Source: Chloracidobacterium sp.
GTDB lineage: Bacteria > Acidobacteriota > Blastocatellia > Pyrinomonadales > Pyrinomonadaceae
DNA: 64,000 bases
NCBI GenBank assembly: GCA_016715795.1
Contig: JADJXP010000002.1
Coordinates: 1,860,001-1,924,000 of the forward strand
Direction: 5' to 3'
The notes under the pieces were generated by a model. The model had not been told where the DNA came from, ran no database searches, and saw only the letters and a program-made list of their open reading frames with translations. Position numbers and translations under genes: made by a program. Below are positions 33,155 through 42,721 of the stretch, piece by piece (position 1 is the first letter of the stretch; every line of letters begins with the position of its first letter).

Positions 33155-34997
33155 AAGCAGCCGGCACGGGCCGATCGGTTGCGTTGCCAAAGAACGAGCT
33201 CGCGAAGCCGGCCGTTGATCTGAGCAGGTACCACGCGCCGTCCCTGTAAACCGCAACATCAGCCCGGCCGTCGCCGTCATAATCGCCTGGCACGGGCCGA
33301 TCGGTTGCCAGGCCGAAATTGTAAGCGACAAATCCCTGCGTCGAGCCGAGAATATACCAGTAACCGTCGCGGTAAACGGCCAGGTCGGACGCTCCATCGC
33401 CGTCATAGTCCGCGGCAACGGGCCGGTCGGTAGCGAGGCCCCATTGAGTGATCGAGTATTCGCCATCCGAACTTCGCGAGACATACCAGACTCCGCCGCG
33501 AAATATCGAGATATCACCGATTCCGTCGCCATCAAAATCACCCATCAGCGGTACGTCGCCATCCTGACCAAACTGTTCCTGATACACATCGCTAAGCAGA
33601 CTGCGCATCTGGTACCATGTCCCGTTTGACGGCCTGAAGACGCCAAGGTCCGCTCGGCCGTCGCCATCAAAATCGTTCGGGACGGGCAGATCGCCGTTGG
33701 CTCCCCATTGCGATATCGTGAACGTCTGGTCCGAACTGCGCAGAATATACCAGTGGCCGTTGGACGGCCGAAAGACCGCGATATCGGTCTTGTTGTCACC
33801 GTCGAAATCGGCCGGTGCTATCTTGTCATTCGCTTGGCCGAACGGATTCGTCGTGACCAAACTGTTCGAGCTTAGCGTCGCGTACCATGTGCCCGTCGAT
33901 GGCCGAAACACGGAAATATCGGTCATACCGTCGCCGTCCATGTCGAATGGCGCCCGAGCAACGCGCTTGATACTGATATCATTGCCGTCACCGCCGAGAT
34001 ACGTTATCTGAAACGCCGTATTCAGTGGGCCCGAGAAAACAGATCCCTCCGGAATACCGAGAAACGTGCCGTTGATCGCGTCAGTGCCGTCGTTTCTCAG
34101 GATCACGAACGTATCATTGACCGCAGGCCGAAAAGCATTTAGCGGCAATGGTCCAAGACGAGCATTATTTAGGGTCACCGAGCCGGTGACATTTAGTTGG
34201 TCATGCCCGCCGGCGCCAGGCGAGGTCCCCGAGATCTTGCAGATATAGCTGCCATCCGGAGAGAAGGTAAGGCCGTTATTTATGTTCAGAATTCCGGTCG
34301 GTGATGTGAGCGTCCCGGCGCTGAGCACTCCTGAATTGACATTTGTATGACCGACTGTGCCCGTCCCGCCAAAACCGCTGATAGCAGTCCCGCTAGGTGC
34401 TGTACTGTTGATGTTGACGGTGCTATTTGGAATATTCGCATCGACGACAAAGATCCCGTTGTTGTGGATCAAACCGCCCGAATAGCCCGCCGCCGCAACG
34501 ATCGCCGCAGCCCCGAGGCCATTCTTGGTGATAACGCCCGAGCCGGAAAGCAGACCGATGCCCGTGATTCCCGGTCCGTCAACGGTCAACGGGAAACTTC
34601 CGATCGACAGGATCACCATGGTCAGCGTGACTCCGGTCCCGGTTGTGATCGTCTGCGGGCCGGCAAGCGTGATCGCAAGATTAAATGTCGGCGTGCCGCC
34701 GGTAGCGTTAATGCCGTTCGACAGACGTATCGGATTGCCGCCAAATGTGTATGCTCCGCCCTCGACCGTGATCGTATTAAATGTTGTGAGAAAACCTATG
34801 TTGCAGTTTGTCGCAAACTGGGCCGACGTCGCCGGAAACACGAGATCATCGCCTGCGACAGGAGCGACATCGGTTGTCCAGTTCGCAGCCGTTCCCCAAT
34901 TCGCATCCACGCCGCCGCCGTCCCACGTCCGGACCGCCGCCGCAGCCGGGGCTGAAAGGAATCCCAACAACAAAAATAGCCTTATCGCTTTCGTCAT
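33147..34997 (-). CDS. Secreted FG-GAP/VCBS repeat protein
   Basis: The 616-residue protein has a signal peptide (about 1-20), a Gly/Thr/Asn-rich N-terminal half resembling a beta-helix passenger (autotransporter-like), and about six or seven C-terminal FG-GAP/VCBS repeats of about 40 residues. Each repeat has a calcium-type DxDGDGxxD loop and a VxRxxxWY strand (e.g. DFDGDGRADLGVFRPSNGTW). Such proteins form surface beta-propellers. No sortase or type IX signal was recognised. Its stop overlaps suhB by 8 nt. Confidence 0.85.
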   Translation of the reverse strand: MTKAIRLFLLLGFLSAPAAAAVRTWDGGGVDANWGTAANWTTDVAPVAGDDLVFPATSAQFATNCNIGFLTTFNTITVEGGAYTFGGNPIRLSNGINATGGTPTFNLAITLAGPQTITTGTGVTLTMVILSIGSFPLTVDGPGITGIGLLSGSGVITKNGLGAAAIVAAAGYSGGLIHNNGIFVVDANIPNSTVNINSTAPSGTAISGFGGTGTVGHTNVNSGVLSAGTLTSPTGILNINNGLTFSPDGSYICKISGTSPGAGGHDQLNVTGSVTLNNARLGPLPLNAFRPAVNDTFVILRNDGTDAINGTFLGIPEGSVFSGPLNTAFQITYLGGDGNDISIKRVARAPFDMDGDGMTDISVFRPSTGTWYATLSSNSLVTTNPFGQANDKIAPADFDGDNKTDIAVFRPSNGHWYILRSSDQTFTISQWGANGDLPVPNDFDGDGRADLGVFRPSNGTWYQMRSLLSDVYQEQFGQDGDVPLMGDFDGDGIGDISIFRGGVWYVSRSSDGEYSITQWGLATDRPVAADYDGDGASDLAVYRDGYWYILGSTQGFVAYNFGLATDRPVPGDYDGDGRADVAVYRDGAWYLLRSTAGFASSFFGNATDRPVPAAFN

Positions 34998-35101
34998 ATT
35001 TGCTAGAAAGGTAGCACATTAGCGAGACCGTAACCAGCAAGAACCTTTCGCAGTCATAAACCCGTGTGTTAACCTTAATCAGTCGTTAATTTAGCAGACT
35101 T

Positions 35102-35974
35102 ATGTCATGGTTTCGCAGAGACAAACCAAAGATCGATTCTGACTCCGCCGACGAGCAAACTGTAAGGACGGAAGGCATCTTTGTAAAATGTCCTGACTGC
35201 GAGAGTGCTCTATATGGCCGTGAACTGACGGAATCGCACGAGGTTTGCACGCATTGCGGATATCACTTTCGCTGGTCGGCCAAGGAACGGCTCAAAGACC
35301 TGTTTGATGACGGGCGATACGAGGAATTGGACAAAGATGTCACCTCGGGCAATCCCCTGGAATTCTTTGACTCCAAGCCTTACAAAGACCGCATCGAACA
35401 GGCAAAAGAGGTCTCCGGCTTGCCCGAGGCGATCATCTCGGGCAAGGGCATGGTCGGTGGGCATTTGGTTTTCGCCGGTGCGATGGATATGTCGTTCATC
35501 GGCGGTTCGATGGGCTCGGCGGTGGGCGAAAAGATCACACGGCTGATCGAATACGCACTCGACCAAAAAGGTGCGGTCGTAGTCTTCTCAGCCTCCGGCG
35601 GTGCGCGTATGCAGGAAGGCACGCTTTCGCTGATGCAGATGGGCAAGATATCAGCCGCTCTATCGCGATTGCACGAGGCTCGGCTACCCTTTATCTCGGT
35701 GTTGACCGACCCAACGACGGGCGGCGTCACGGCCAGCTTTGCAATGCTCGGTGACGTGAATATCGCTGAGCCCAAAGCCCTGATCGGCTTCGCCGGCCCT
35801 CGCGTGATCGAGCAAACCATTCGCCAGAAGCTGCCGAAAGGCTTTCAACGCAGCGAATTCCTGCTCGAACACGGTATGCTCGACATGGTCGTCGACCGCC
35901 GCGAAATGCGAGACACGATCTGTCGCGTGCTCGATTTCATGATGAACCCCACCGTGTCAGTAGCCCGCACGTAG
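35102..35974 (+). CDS. accD: Acetyl-CoA carboxylase carboxyltransferase subunit beta
   Basis: It forms the carboxyltransferase with AccA for malonyl-CoA synthesis. The 290 residues have the N-terminal zinc ribbon (C30, C33, C49, C52) and the crotonase-fold core (SGGARMQEG, TDPTTGGVTASFAMLGD, FAGPRVIEQT). The last six residues and the stop codon are read from a family-2 palindromic repeat (35954-35990), so the C-terminus is repeat-derived. accA is not in the window. Confidence 0.95.
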   Translation: MSWFRRDKPKIDSDSADEQTVRTEGIFVKCPDCESALYGRELTESHEVCTHCGYHFRWSAKERLKDLFDDGRYEELDKDVTSGNPLEFFDSKPYKDRIEQAKEVSGLPEAIISGKGMVGGHLVFAGAMDMSFIGGSMGSAVGEKITRLIEYALDQKGAVVVFSASGGARMQEGTLSLMQMGKISAALSRLHEARLPFISVLTDPTTGGVTASFAMLGDVNIAEPKALIGFAGPRVIEQTIRQKLPKGFQRSEFLLEHGMLDMVVDRREMRDTICRVLDFMMNPTVSVART

Positions 35975-35990
35975 GTAAGGGCCCAACCTA
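35954..35990. repeat. Palindromic repeat family 2, half copy at accD end
   Basis: GTGTCAGTAGCCCGCACGTA and following bases match the left arm at 19199-19230 almost exactly. The right arm is missing. The repeat contains the accD stop codon. Confidence 0.8.
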
Positions 35991-36000
35991 ACGATCCGAG

Positions 36001-36441
36001 ATGCTTACACAAATTCTTAGTGAACTCTACGAACGCGACCTCAACAAGCTGAAGGAGGAGATATCGGCATACGCCGACGAGGCTGACCTCTGGAAAAAGC
36101 CCGGCGACACACCGAATTCCGCAGGCAATCTCTGTCTCCATCTGAACGGCAACCTGCAGCATTTTTTCGGCGCTGTGATCGGCGGAACAGACTACGTCCG
36201 GGACCGCGACGCTGAATTCTCGACAACGGGTGTTCCGCGCGATACGATGCTCGCCGACATCGATACGACGCGAGCGGTCGTCAAGGATACGCTCGCAAAA
36301 CTGACCCATGACGACCTTGCCGAAAACTTCCCCATCGAGGTATTCGGCCACCCGATGACGACCGGCTGGTTCCTAACGCATCTCAGCACTCACCTTACCT
36401 GGCACCTCGGTCAGATCAGCTATCACCGGCGGATGCTGTGA
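36001..36441 (+). CDS. DinB-like protein (DUF1572)
   Basis: The 146-residue four-helix protein shows the DinB/YfiT metal pattern of spaced His residues: H47 in LCLHLNGN and the C-terminal THLSTHLTWHLGQI. Family members are thiol-dependent transferases or of unknown role. folC starts inside its stop codon (GTGA overlap), so the two are translationally coupled. Confidence 0.8.
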   Translation: MLTQILSELYERDLNKLKEEISAYADEADLWKKPGDTPNSAGNLCLHLNGNLQHFFGAVIGGTDYVRDRDAEFSTTGVPRDTMLADIDTTRAVVKDTLAKLTHDDLAENFPIEVFGHPMTTGWFLTHLSTHLTWHLGQISYHRRML

Positions 36442-37727
36442 ATTTTCGCGAGGCCGAAAGTTATCTCCTTTCATTAGGCAACGAGGTCGAGACAATGAAA
36501 CTCGGCCTCGATAACGTCCGGCGCCTGCTCACCGAGCTCGGCGACCCGCAGAACAACTACCTAAAAGTCCAGATCGCCGGGACCAACGGCAAGGGCTCGG
36601 TCTGCGTTTTCCTTCGCTCTATCTGCCTCGAAGCGGGCATCAAGGCGGGCGTCTACACCTCGCCACACCTTATCTCTATCACCGAACGCATTAACATCGG
36701 CGGCGTTGACATCGGCGAGGAGGATTTTGCCAGACTCGCCACGCGCGTCCGCGAAACGTCCGAAAAACTATCGGCAAATAATGAGATCGACAACACTCCA
36801 ACATTCTTCGAACAGGTCACCGCCATCGCTCTACTCGCCTTCGCCGAGGCAAACGTCCAACTTGCCATCCTCGAAACCGGCCTCGGCGGCCGGCTGGATG
36901 CGACAACCGCTGCAAGTGCTGAGATCGCCGCCATCACGCGCATCGATATCGATCATCAGGAGCATCTTGGTGAAACGATCGAGGAGATAGCGGCTGAAAA
37001 AGCCGCGATCATTCACCCCAAAACGCACTTTCTCGCCATCGCCGAGCAGTCGAGCGAACCAAACAATGTGATTCTCGACCGCTGTCGCGAGGTCGGTGTT
37101 AAGCCTTATTTCACCGACTTTGTCGAGATCCGCGAGACTAAGACCTCACTGTGTTTTCAGACCGATCTTACCGATTACGAGGTCGATCGGCTTGGTCTCG
37201 CCGGACGGCACCAGATCGGGAATGCGAAAGTGGCGATTTTGGTCGCCGAGGAACTGGTGCCTAGGTTCAACATTCTGCGAGCCGACATTATTCTCGGCCT
37301 CAAAAACGCATCGCATCCCGGCCGACTCGAACACATTGGCAATATTCTTCTTGACGGTGCCCATAACGTCGGCGGAGCAAAAGCTCTTGCTGCCTATCTC
37401 TCAGAATTTGAACTGGGTCCGATCACGCTCGTCTTCGGCGCGATGAATGATAAGAACGTCGCTGAGATGCTGTTGATCCTGGCTCCTTTTGCTGAAAACT
37501 TCGTCCTGACCCAGTCGTCAAATGCGCGTGCGTTGTCGTGCGATGAACTTCTCGCCCAAATGCCTTCCGATATCACGCCGGTGCGCATCTCGAAGGCCAA
37601 CACGGTTGCAGAGGCCTTGGATCGAGCGCGCGAGATCACCTCCGGCGACGGCGTTGTCCTGGTTGCCGGCTCGCTCTATCTCGTCGGCGAGGCCCGGCGA
37701 ATCTTGATCGAGCAATCTGAAATTTGA
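36438..37727 (+). CDS. folC: Bifunctional folylpolyglutamate/dihydrofolate synthase
   Basis: It adds Glu to dihydropteroate and then to folates. From a GTG start at 36438 it has 429 residues with the ATP loop GTNGKGSV near residue 49, TSPHLISITERI, GGRLDATT, HQEHLGETIEEIAAEKAAII and DGAHN. The stop codon (37725-37727) lies at the start of a GAAATTTGA-type tandem repeat, so the C-terminus is set by the repeat. Confidence 0.95.
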   Translation: MNFREAESYLLSLGNEVETMKLGLDNVRRLLTELGDPQNNYLKVQIAGTNGKGSVCVFLRSICLEAGIKAGVYTSPHLISITERINIGGVDIGEEDFARLATRVRETSEKLSANNEIDNTPTFFEQVTAIALLAFAEANVQLAILETGLGGRLDATTAASAEIAAITRIDIDHQEHLGETIEEIAAEKAAIIHPKTHFLAIAEQSSEPNNVILDRCREVGVKPYFTDFVEIRETKTSLCFQTDLTDYEVDRLGLAGRHQIGNAKVAILVAEELVPRFNILRADIILGLKNASHPGRLEHIGNILLDGAHNVGGAKALAAYLSEFELGPITLVFGAMNDKNVAEMLLILAPFAENFVLTQSSNARALSCDELLAQMPSDITPVRISKANTVAEALDRAREITSGDGVVLVAGSLYLVGEARRILIEQSEI

Positions 37728-37763
37728 AATTTGAGATTTGAAATTTGAAATTTAAGATTGGAA
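37724..37763. repeat. GAAATTTGA short tandem repeat
   Basis: About five imperfect copies of GAAATTTG/GAGATTTG between folC and gpmA. It includes the folC stop and reaches to 3 nt before the gpmA start codon. Confidence 0.75.
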
Positions 37764-37765
37764 GT

Positions 37766-38506
37766 ATGCACAAACTCGTTCTCATCCGTCACGGCGAGAG
37801 CCAATGGAACAAGGAAAACCGGTTTACGGGCTGGAAGGACGTTGACCTGTCGGACAAAGGCAAGGAAGAGGCGGCGGCGGCCGGAAGGCTGCTCGAGGCA
37901 GAGGGCTTCACATTTGACGAGGCGTATACATCGGTGCTCAAGCGGGCGATACGCACGCTCTGGATCGTTCTTGACCGGATGGACCTTATGTGGGTGCCGC
38001 AGACAAAATCCTGGCTGCTGAATGAGCGTCATTATGGCGGTTTGCAAGGATTGGACAAGGCAGAGACGGCCGCAAAATATGGCGAAGAACAGGTCAAGAT
38101 ATGGCGTCGAAGCTACGACATTCCGCCGCCCCAATTGGACGAGAACGATGAACGATATTTGGGCAATGATCCGCGATATGTCGATGTTAGGCCGTTCCCC
38201 GCGACCGAATGCCTGAAGGACACGGTTGCTCGTGTTGTTCCTTACTGGCAGAACGAGATCGCACCGAAGATCGCCTCCGGCAGACGGCTGATCATCGCCG
38301 CCCACGGCAACAGCCTGCGGGCTTTGGTCAAGCACCTCGACGGCATCCCGGACGATGAGATAGTAAACCTCAACATCCCGACCGGCGTTCCACTTGTTTA
38401 TGAACTCGACAGCGACCTGCGACCGATCCGCAACTACTACCTCGGCAACGCCGACGCCATAAAGGCCGCTCAGGACGCGGTCGCGAATCAGGGCAAGGCT
38501 CGATAG
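37766..38506 (+). CDS. gpmA: 2,3-bisphosphoglycerate-dependent phosphoglycerate mutase
   Basis: Glycolytic enzyme interconverting 3- and 2-phosphoglycerate. The 246 residues from the ATG at 37766 have the phosphohistidine motif LIRHGESQWN near the N-terminus, FTGWKDVDLSDKG, LNERHYGGLQG and AAHGNSLRAL. A TTG at 37745 would only add repeat-encoded residues. It follows folC by 38 nt. Confidence 0.95.
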   Translation: MHKLVLIRHGESQWNKENRFTGWKDVDLSDKGKEEAAAAGRLLEAEGFTFDEAYTSVLKRAIRTLWIVLDRMDLMWVPQTKSWLLNERHYGGLQGLDKAETAAKYGEEQVKIWRRSYDIPPPQLDENDERYLGNDPRYVDVRPFPATECLKDTVARVVPYWQNEIAPKIASGRRLIIAAHGNSLRALVKHLDGIPDDEIVNLNIPTGVPLVYELDSDLRPIRNYYLGNADAIKAAQDAVANQGKAR

Positions 38507-38510
38507 GAAT

Positions 38511-38559
38511 AAGCCACGAATGCACGAATAAAGACCTCTTATTCGTGCATTCGTGGCTT
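38511..38559. repeat. Palindromic repeat family 1, copy C
   Basis: Perfect 20-bp arms AAGCCACGAATGCACGAATA (38511-38530) and their complement (38540-38559) around a 9-nt loop. It begins just after the gpmA stop and would form a stable hairpin between gpmA and uvrA, possibly stopping or protecting the transcript. Confidence 0.9.
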
Positions 38560-38614
38560 ATTCTTCTATCTGATAAAATACTCGTTTCGGCCATCACCGG
38601 AATTCTCGGCTGTA

Positions 38615-41512
38615 ATGAGTATCAAGCAGATCACCGTCCGCGGGGCACGCCAGCATAACCTCAAGAACATCGACGTCGATATTCCGCGAGACAAGTTTGT
38701 CGTGGTTACCGGCCTGTCGGGCAGCGGCAAATCATCGCTGGCGTTTGACACGATCTATGCCGAGGGGCAGCGGCGGTATGTCGAATCGCTGTCGGCATAT
38801 GCACGGCAATTCCTCGATCAGCTCGAGAAACCCGATGTCGATTCGGTCGAGGGGCTGAGTCCTGCGATCTCGATAGAGCAAAAGACGATCTCGCGCAGCC
38901 CGCGCTCGACGGTCGGGACCGTAACGGAGATCTACGACTTCCTTCGCCTTCTTTTTTCGTCGATCGGCCAGCCGCATTGCAGCGGCTGCGGAGCTCCGAT
39001 AACGCGTCAGTCGGTCGATCAGATCGTCGCGGGCGTGAGCGAGCTTAAAGAGAGCGAACGCGTGATGATCCTCGCACCGATCGTGCGGGGCCGTAAGGGC
39101 GAGTTCAAGAAAGAGCTCGAAAAGCTGCACCGCGACGGTTTTGTCCGGGCCCGCATCGACGGTGAGATCCGCCAGCTCGACGAAGAGATCCTGCTCGATA
39201 AGCGAAAGAACCACACGATCGAGGTCGTCGTCGACCGACTGCTGATGAAGAATGGCGTCCGCGACCGCCTGACCGAATCCGTCAAAACCGCACTAAAGCT
39301 CACCGGAGGGGCCGTGCTCATTTCCGTGATCGACGGCGAGGAAAAGCTCTACTCCGAGCGAATGGCATGCGTTAGCTGCGGCATCAATATTGCCCAGTTG
39401 GAGCCGCGTTCGTTCTCGTTCAACTCGGCCTACGGCGCCTGCAAACGCTGTCAGGGCATCGGCACGGTGATGGAGATCGACGCGGCGAAGATAATTCCCG
39501 ACGGCAGCGTGCCCGCGGCCAATATCGATTTTCTCAATGGCGCCGACAAGGCAGGGGCGACATTCCTGCGCGGCGCTCTTGTCGCGATCATTGAGAAGTT
39601 CACGGGCGGCGACAAACTTGACGCGCCGACGGGCACGGAAAAAACCAAAAAGACACGCCGCCGCAAGAACAAAGATGATGTTGGCGGTGACGAATTTGAT
39701 GCACTGATGGCGACGCCGTTCGCCGATCTGCCGCAGGAGATACGCGACGCCTTTATGAACGGCACGAAGCGGCGGTTGACGTTCCGGCACGGCGATTACA
39801 AGTTTGAACGCGACTGGCGCGGTGCGCTCCGGGCGATGCGCGAGCGCGTCGAAAATCCGCCATCCGACAAGATAAAGGCCGCTCTCGATGAATTGATCGC
39901 CCCAATGCCGTGTCCATCATGCGGCGGAGCGCGGCTTCAGCCGGAGAGTCTTGCCGTAAAGGTCGGCGGCCTCGGCATCGCGGAGTACGTAAACCTTTCG
40001 ATCACTGAGGCGTGCGACAAGTTCGCAAAGGTCAAGCTCACCGCCCGCGAAGAAAAGATCGCCGGGCTGGTGCTAAAAGAGGTGCGTGGCCGCCTGGAAT
40101 TTCTCGATGCCGTCGGACTCGGATACCTGACGCTCGGCCGCGCTTCGGGAACGTTGTCAGGCGGCGAAGGCCAGCGTATTCGGCTCGCAACGCAGATCGG
40201 ATCGCAGCTTCGCGGCGTTCTTTATGTTCTCGACGAGCCGTCGATCGGGCTGCATCCACGTGACAATAGACGCCTGCTTGAGACACTGCACGGGCTTCGC
40301 GACCTCGGCAACACGGTGCTGGTTGTCGAGCACGATCAGGAAACCATCGAGCATGCCGACCACGTCATCGACCTCGGTCCGCTTGCGGGCACGCACGGCG
40401 GCGAGGTTGTCGCGACCGGCAAGCCAACGGATATTGAAAAGAGTTCGTCGTTGACCGGCCGCTATCTGAGCGGCGAACTCAAGATCGACATTCCCGACGT
40501 CCGCCGCCTGCCAAACGGACATCGTCTGACCGTCAAAGGTGCCCGCGGACACAATCTGAAGAACATTGACGTTGAATTCCCGCTTGGCCTGTTGACAGTG
40601 GTGACGGGCGTTTCGGGCTCGGGCAAATCGACGCTTGTCGAAGAGATCCTTTATCCGGCTCTCTATCGCCATGTTTACAAGTCCGCCATTACACCGCTCG
40701 AACACGACCGCATCGATGGGCTCGACCTCGTGGACAAGGTCATCGAGATCGACCAGTCGCCCATCGGCCGCACGCCACGCTCGAATCCGGCCACCTACAC
40801 CGGCCTATTCTCGCCGATCCGCGACCTTTATGCGATGCTGCCCGAGAGTCGCACTCGCGGTTACAAGGCCGGCCGCTTCTCATTCAATGTAAAAGGCGGC
40901 CGCTGCGAGGCGTGCGAAGGCGACGGACTGAAGCGGATCGAAATGAACTTCCTGCCCGACGTCTACGTCACCTGCGACGTCTGCCGCGGCAAACGCTACA
41001 ACCGCGAAACGCTCGCCGTTAAATACAAAGGTCTCTCCATCGCCGATCTGCTCGCGACCACGATCGAGGACGCCCTGCCGCTGCTCGAAAACATCCCCGC
41101 GATCCGTCAAAAGCTCGAAACGCTACTCGATGTCGGCCTCGGCTACATCCAGATCGGCCAGTCGTCAACGACACTCAGCGGCGGCGAAGCCCAACGCATC
41201 AAACTAGCCAAAGAACTGTCAAAACGAGCAACCGGCAAGACGATCTACATCCTCGACGAACCGACAACCGGCCTGCACTTCGCTGACGTTCACAAACTGC
41301 TCGACGTCCTGCAAAAACTAGTCGACACCGGCAACACCGTCATCGTCATCGAACACAACCTTGACGTGATAAAGTCCGCCGACTACATCATCGACCTCGG
41401 CCCCGAAGGTGGCTCCGGCGGCGGCAAAGTCGTCGCGACCGGCACGCCGGAAGAGGTTGCACGTGTAAAGAAAAGTCACACCGGACAGGCGTTGAGACCG
41501 GTGCTCCGTTAA
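38615..41512 (+). CDS. uvrA: UvrABC excinuclease subunit A
   Basis: The DNA damage sensor of excision repair. The 965-residue protein has two ABC ATPase modules (Walker A GLSGSGKSS and GVSGSGKST, two LSGGE signatures) and both zinc modules (CVSCG...CKRC and CEACEG...CDVC). Near residues 345-365 it carries a basic insert (KTKKTRRRKNKDD) not seen in the usual enzyme. A TAAAAT hexamer about 37 nt upstream may be the -10. uvrC is at 14425; uvrB is not in the window. Confidence 0.97.
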   Translation: MSIKQITVRGARQHNLKNIDVDIPRDKFVVVTGLSGSGKSSLAFDTIYAEGQRRYVESLSAYARQFLDQLEKPDVDSVEGLSPAISIEQKTISRSPRSTVGTVTEIYDFLRLLFSSIGQPHCSGCGAPITRQSVDQIVAGVSELKESERVMILAPIVRGRKGEFKKELEKLHRDGFVRARIDGEIRQLDEEILLDKRKNHTIEVVVDRLLMKNGVRDRLTESVKTALKLTGGAVLISVIDGEEKLYSERMACVSCGINIAQLEPRSFSFNSAYGACKRCQGIGTVMEIDAAKIIPDGSVPAANIDFLNGADKAGATFLRGALVAIIEKFTGGDKLDAPTGTEKTKKTRRRKNKDDVGGDEFDALMATPFADLPQEIRDAFMNGTKRRLTFRHGDYKFERDWRGALRAMRERVENPPSDKIKAALDELIAPMPCPSCGGARLQPESLAVKVGGLGIAEYVNLSITEACDKFAKVKLTAREEKIAGLVLKEVRGRLEFLDAVGLGYLTLGRASGTLSGGEGQRIRLATQIGSQLRGVLYVLDEPSIGLHPRDNRRLLETLHGLRDLGNTVLVVEHDQETIEHADHVIDLGPLAGTHGGEVVATGKPTDIEKSSSLTGRYLSGELKIDIPDVRRLPNGHRLTVKGARGHNLKNIDVEFPLGLLTVVTGVSGSGKSTLVEEILYPALYRHVYKSAITPLEHDRIDGLDLVDKVIEIDQSPIGRTPRSNPATYTGLFSPIRDLYAMLPESRTRGYKAGRFSFNVKGGRCEACEGDGLKRIEMNFLPDVYVTCDVCRGKRYNRETLAVKYKGLSIADLLATTIEDALPLLENIPAIRQKLETLLDVGLGYIQIGQSSTTLSGGEAQRIKLAKELSKRATGKTIYILDEPTTGLHFADVHKLLDVLQKLVDTGNTVIVIEHNLDVIKSADYIIDLGPEGGSGGGKVVATGTPEEVARVKKSHTGQALRPVLR

Positions 41513-41541
41513 GCAAGACCACTCGGCTTGCATTATCTCAT

Positions 41542-41616
41542 GGTCAGGAAGGGGCCTTGGCCCCGCCGACGTGAGAACTCATTCAGGTCGGGCGGGGCCA
41601 AGGCCCCTTCCTGACT
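41542..41616. repeat. Palindromic repeat family 3, full copy
   Basis: 26-bp arms (GGTCAGGAAGGGGCCTTGGC... at 41542-41567 and its complement at 41591-41616) with one mismatch. It lies between uvrA and the convergent ABC permease and probably ends both transcripts. Related copies are near 53190 and 53845. Confidence 0.85.
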
Positions 41617-41623
41617 GCGCAAT

Positions 41624-42721
41624 TTATTCGTTGACCATCACCTCGACCGGATCGATGCCCGACGCTCGCCAGGCCGGGTAGAATGCGCCGAAGAGGCTGC
41701 CGCCGATGGCAATCGCGATGGCGGTGACGACCCAGCCGAGGCTGAATTCGAAGGCGAGGCCAAACTCGCGGCTGATCAGTAGCGACGCGATGACTGACGC
41801 GATGCCGCCGAGGACGATGCCGAGTACGCCGATCATGAATGCTTCGCCCTCGATCGTCGAGATGATGAACCCTTTCGACGCACCGAGCGATTTGAGGATG
41901 CCGATCTCTTTGCGGCGTTCCGTGATGGTCGTGTACATCGACAGCAGGACAAAGATCGTGCTGACGAATGCGCCGAGTGCGACGAGGATGCGGAGGAAAG
42001 TGTTGAGGCCCGGAATGCGTTCTTGTGCGTCGGTGACGAGGTCGCGGGTGAGGCTGATCTTGTTGCCGGGCAGTTCTGCGGCGATGCGTTGTGCAACGGC
42101 CGCGTCGTCCTCGTCATCGCGGATCTTGACGAGAATGTAAGTGCATTTGTCAGTCTGCAGCTCTTCCTGCAATCCCGCAAGCGAGAATTTGATCCTGGCT
42201 CCCGACGGCGGTGCAAAGATACCGACGATCTTGTACTGCTTGCCGCCAAACAGCTCGAATGTGCCGCCGATCTTTAGGTTCGACTCCGTCGCCTGCCGCT
42301 CGTCAATGATTATCTCGTCGGCCGCCTGTGGGGCACGCCCCTCGACCAGCGAGATGCCGTTCATTTCGCCAAACGCTGCGAAATCGACGCCCTCGAGCAT
42401 TCTGATGCCCCAGCTCCCGCGCGAATCCGGTGAAAAGTAACGGATCACGGGCACCGTTGCTTCGACGCCCTCGATCTGTTTGAGCCTGTCGGCGTATGCA
42501 ACGGGCACCGCGGCGTTGGAGCTCATCGTGTCCATGCCGCCGGGCCGAGTGAAGACGATCTCTGCCTTCCAATTCGCCGCGCGTTTGGCAAGGTCGTTCG
42601 ACATTCCTCTTGCGAGGCCCGTAAACAGCACGATCAACGCTACGCCCAAGGCGACGCCCACGACGCTGATCAGCGTGCGAAATGGCCTCACGCGCAAGTT
42701 TGCAATGACAAGTTCGAACAT
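41624..42721 (-). CDS. MacB/FtsX-type ABC transporter permease
   Basis: The 365-residue protein has the MacB layout: one N-terminal helix, a large periplasmic domain (about 45-235) and three C-terminal helices, with ITERRKEIGILKSLGA typical of FtsX-like permeases. No ATPase gene is next to it, so its partner is elsewhere or it acts alone. Its ATG directly follows the stop of the membrane protein gene at 42722, implying coupled translation. Substrate unknown. Confidence 0.87.
   Translation of the reverse strand: MFELVIANLRVRPFRTLISVVGVALGVALIVLFTGLARGMSNDLAKRAANWKAEIVFTRPGGMDTMSSNAAVPVAYADRLKQIEGVEATVPVIRYFSPDSRGSWGIRMLEGVDFAAFGEMNGISLVEGRAPQAADEIIIDERQATESNLKIGGTFELFGGKQYKIVGIFAPPSGARIKFSLAGLQEELQTDKCTYILVKIRDDEDDAAVAQRIAAELPGNKISLTRDLVTDAQERIPGLNTFLRILVALGAFVSTIFVLLSMYTTITERRKEIGILKSLGASKGFIISTIEGEAFMIGVLGIVLGGIASVIASLLISREFGLAFEFSLGWVVTAIAIAIGGSLFGAFYPAWRASGIDPVEVMVNE

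Noticed and set aside
37676..38335. Minus-strand frame opposite gpmA
   Set aside because: gpmA is complete with its active-site motifs. The opposite frame crosses the tandem repeat and has no domain.
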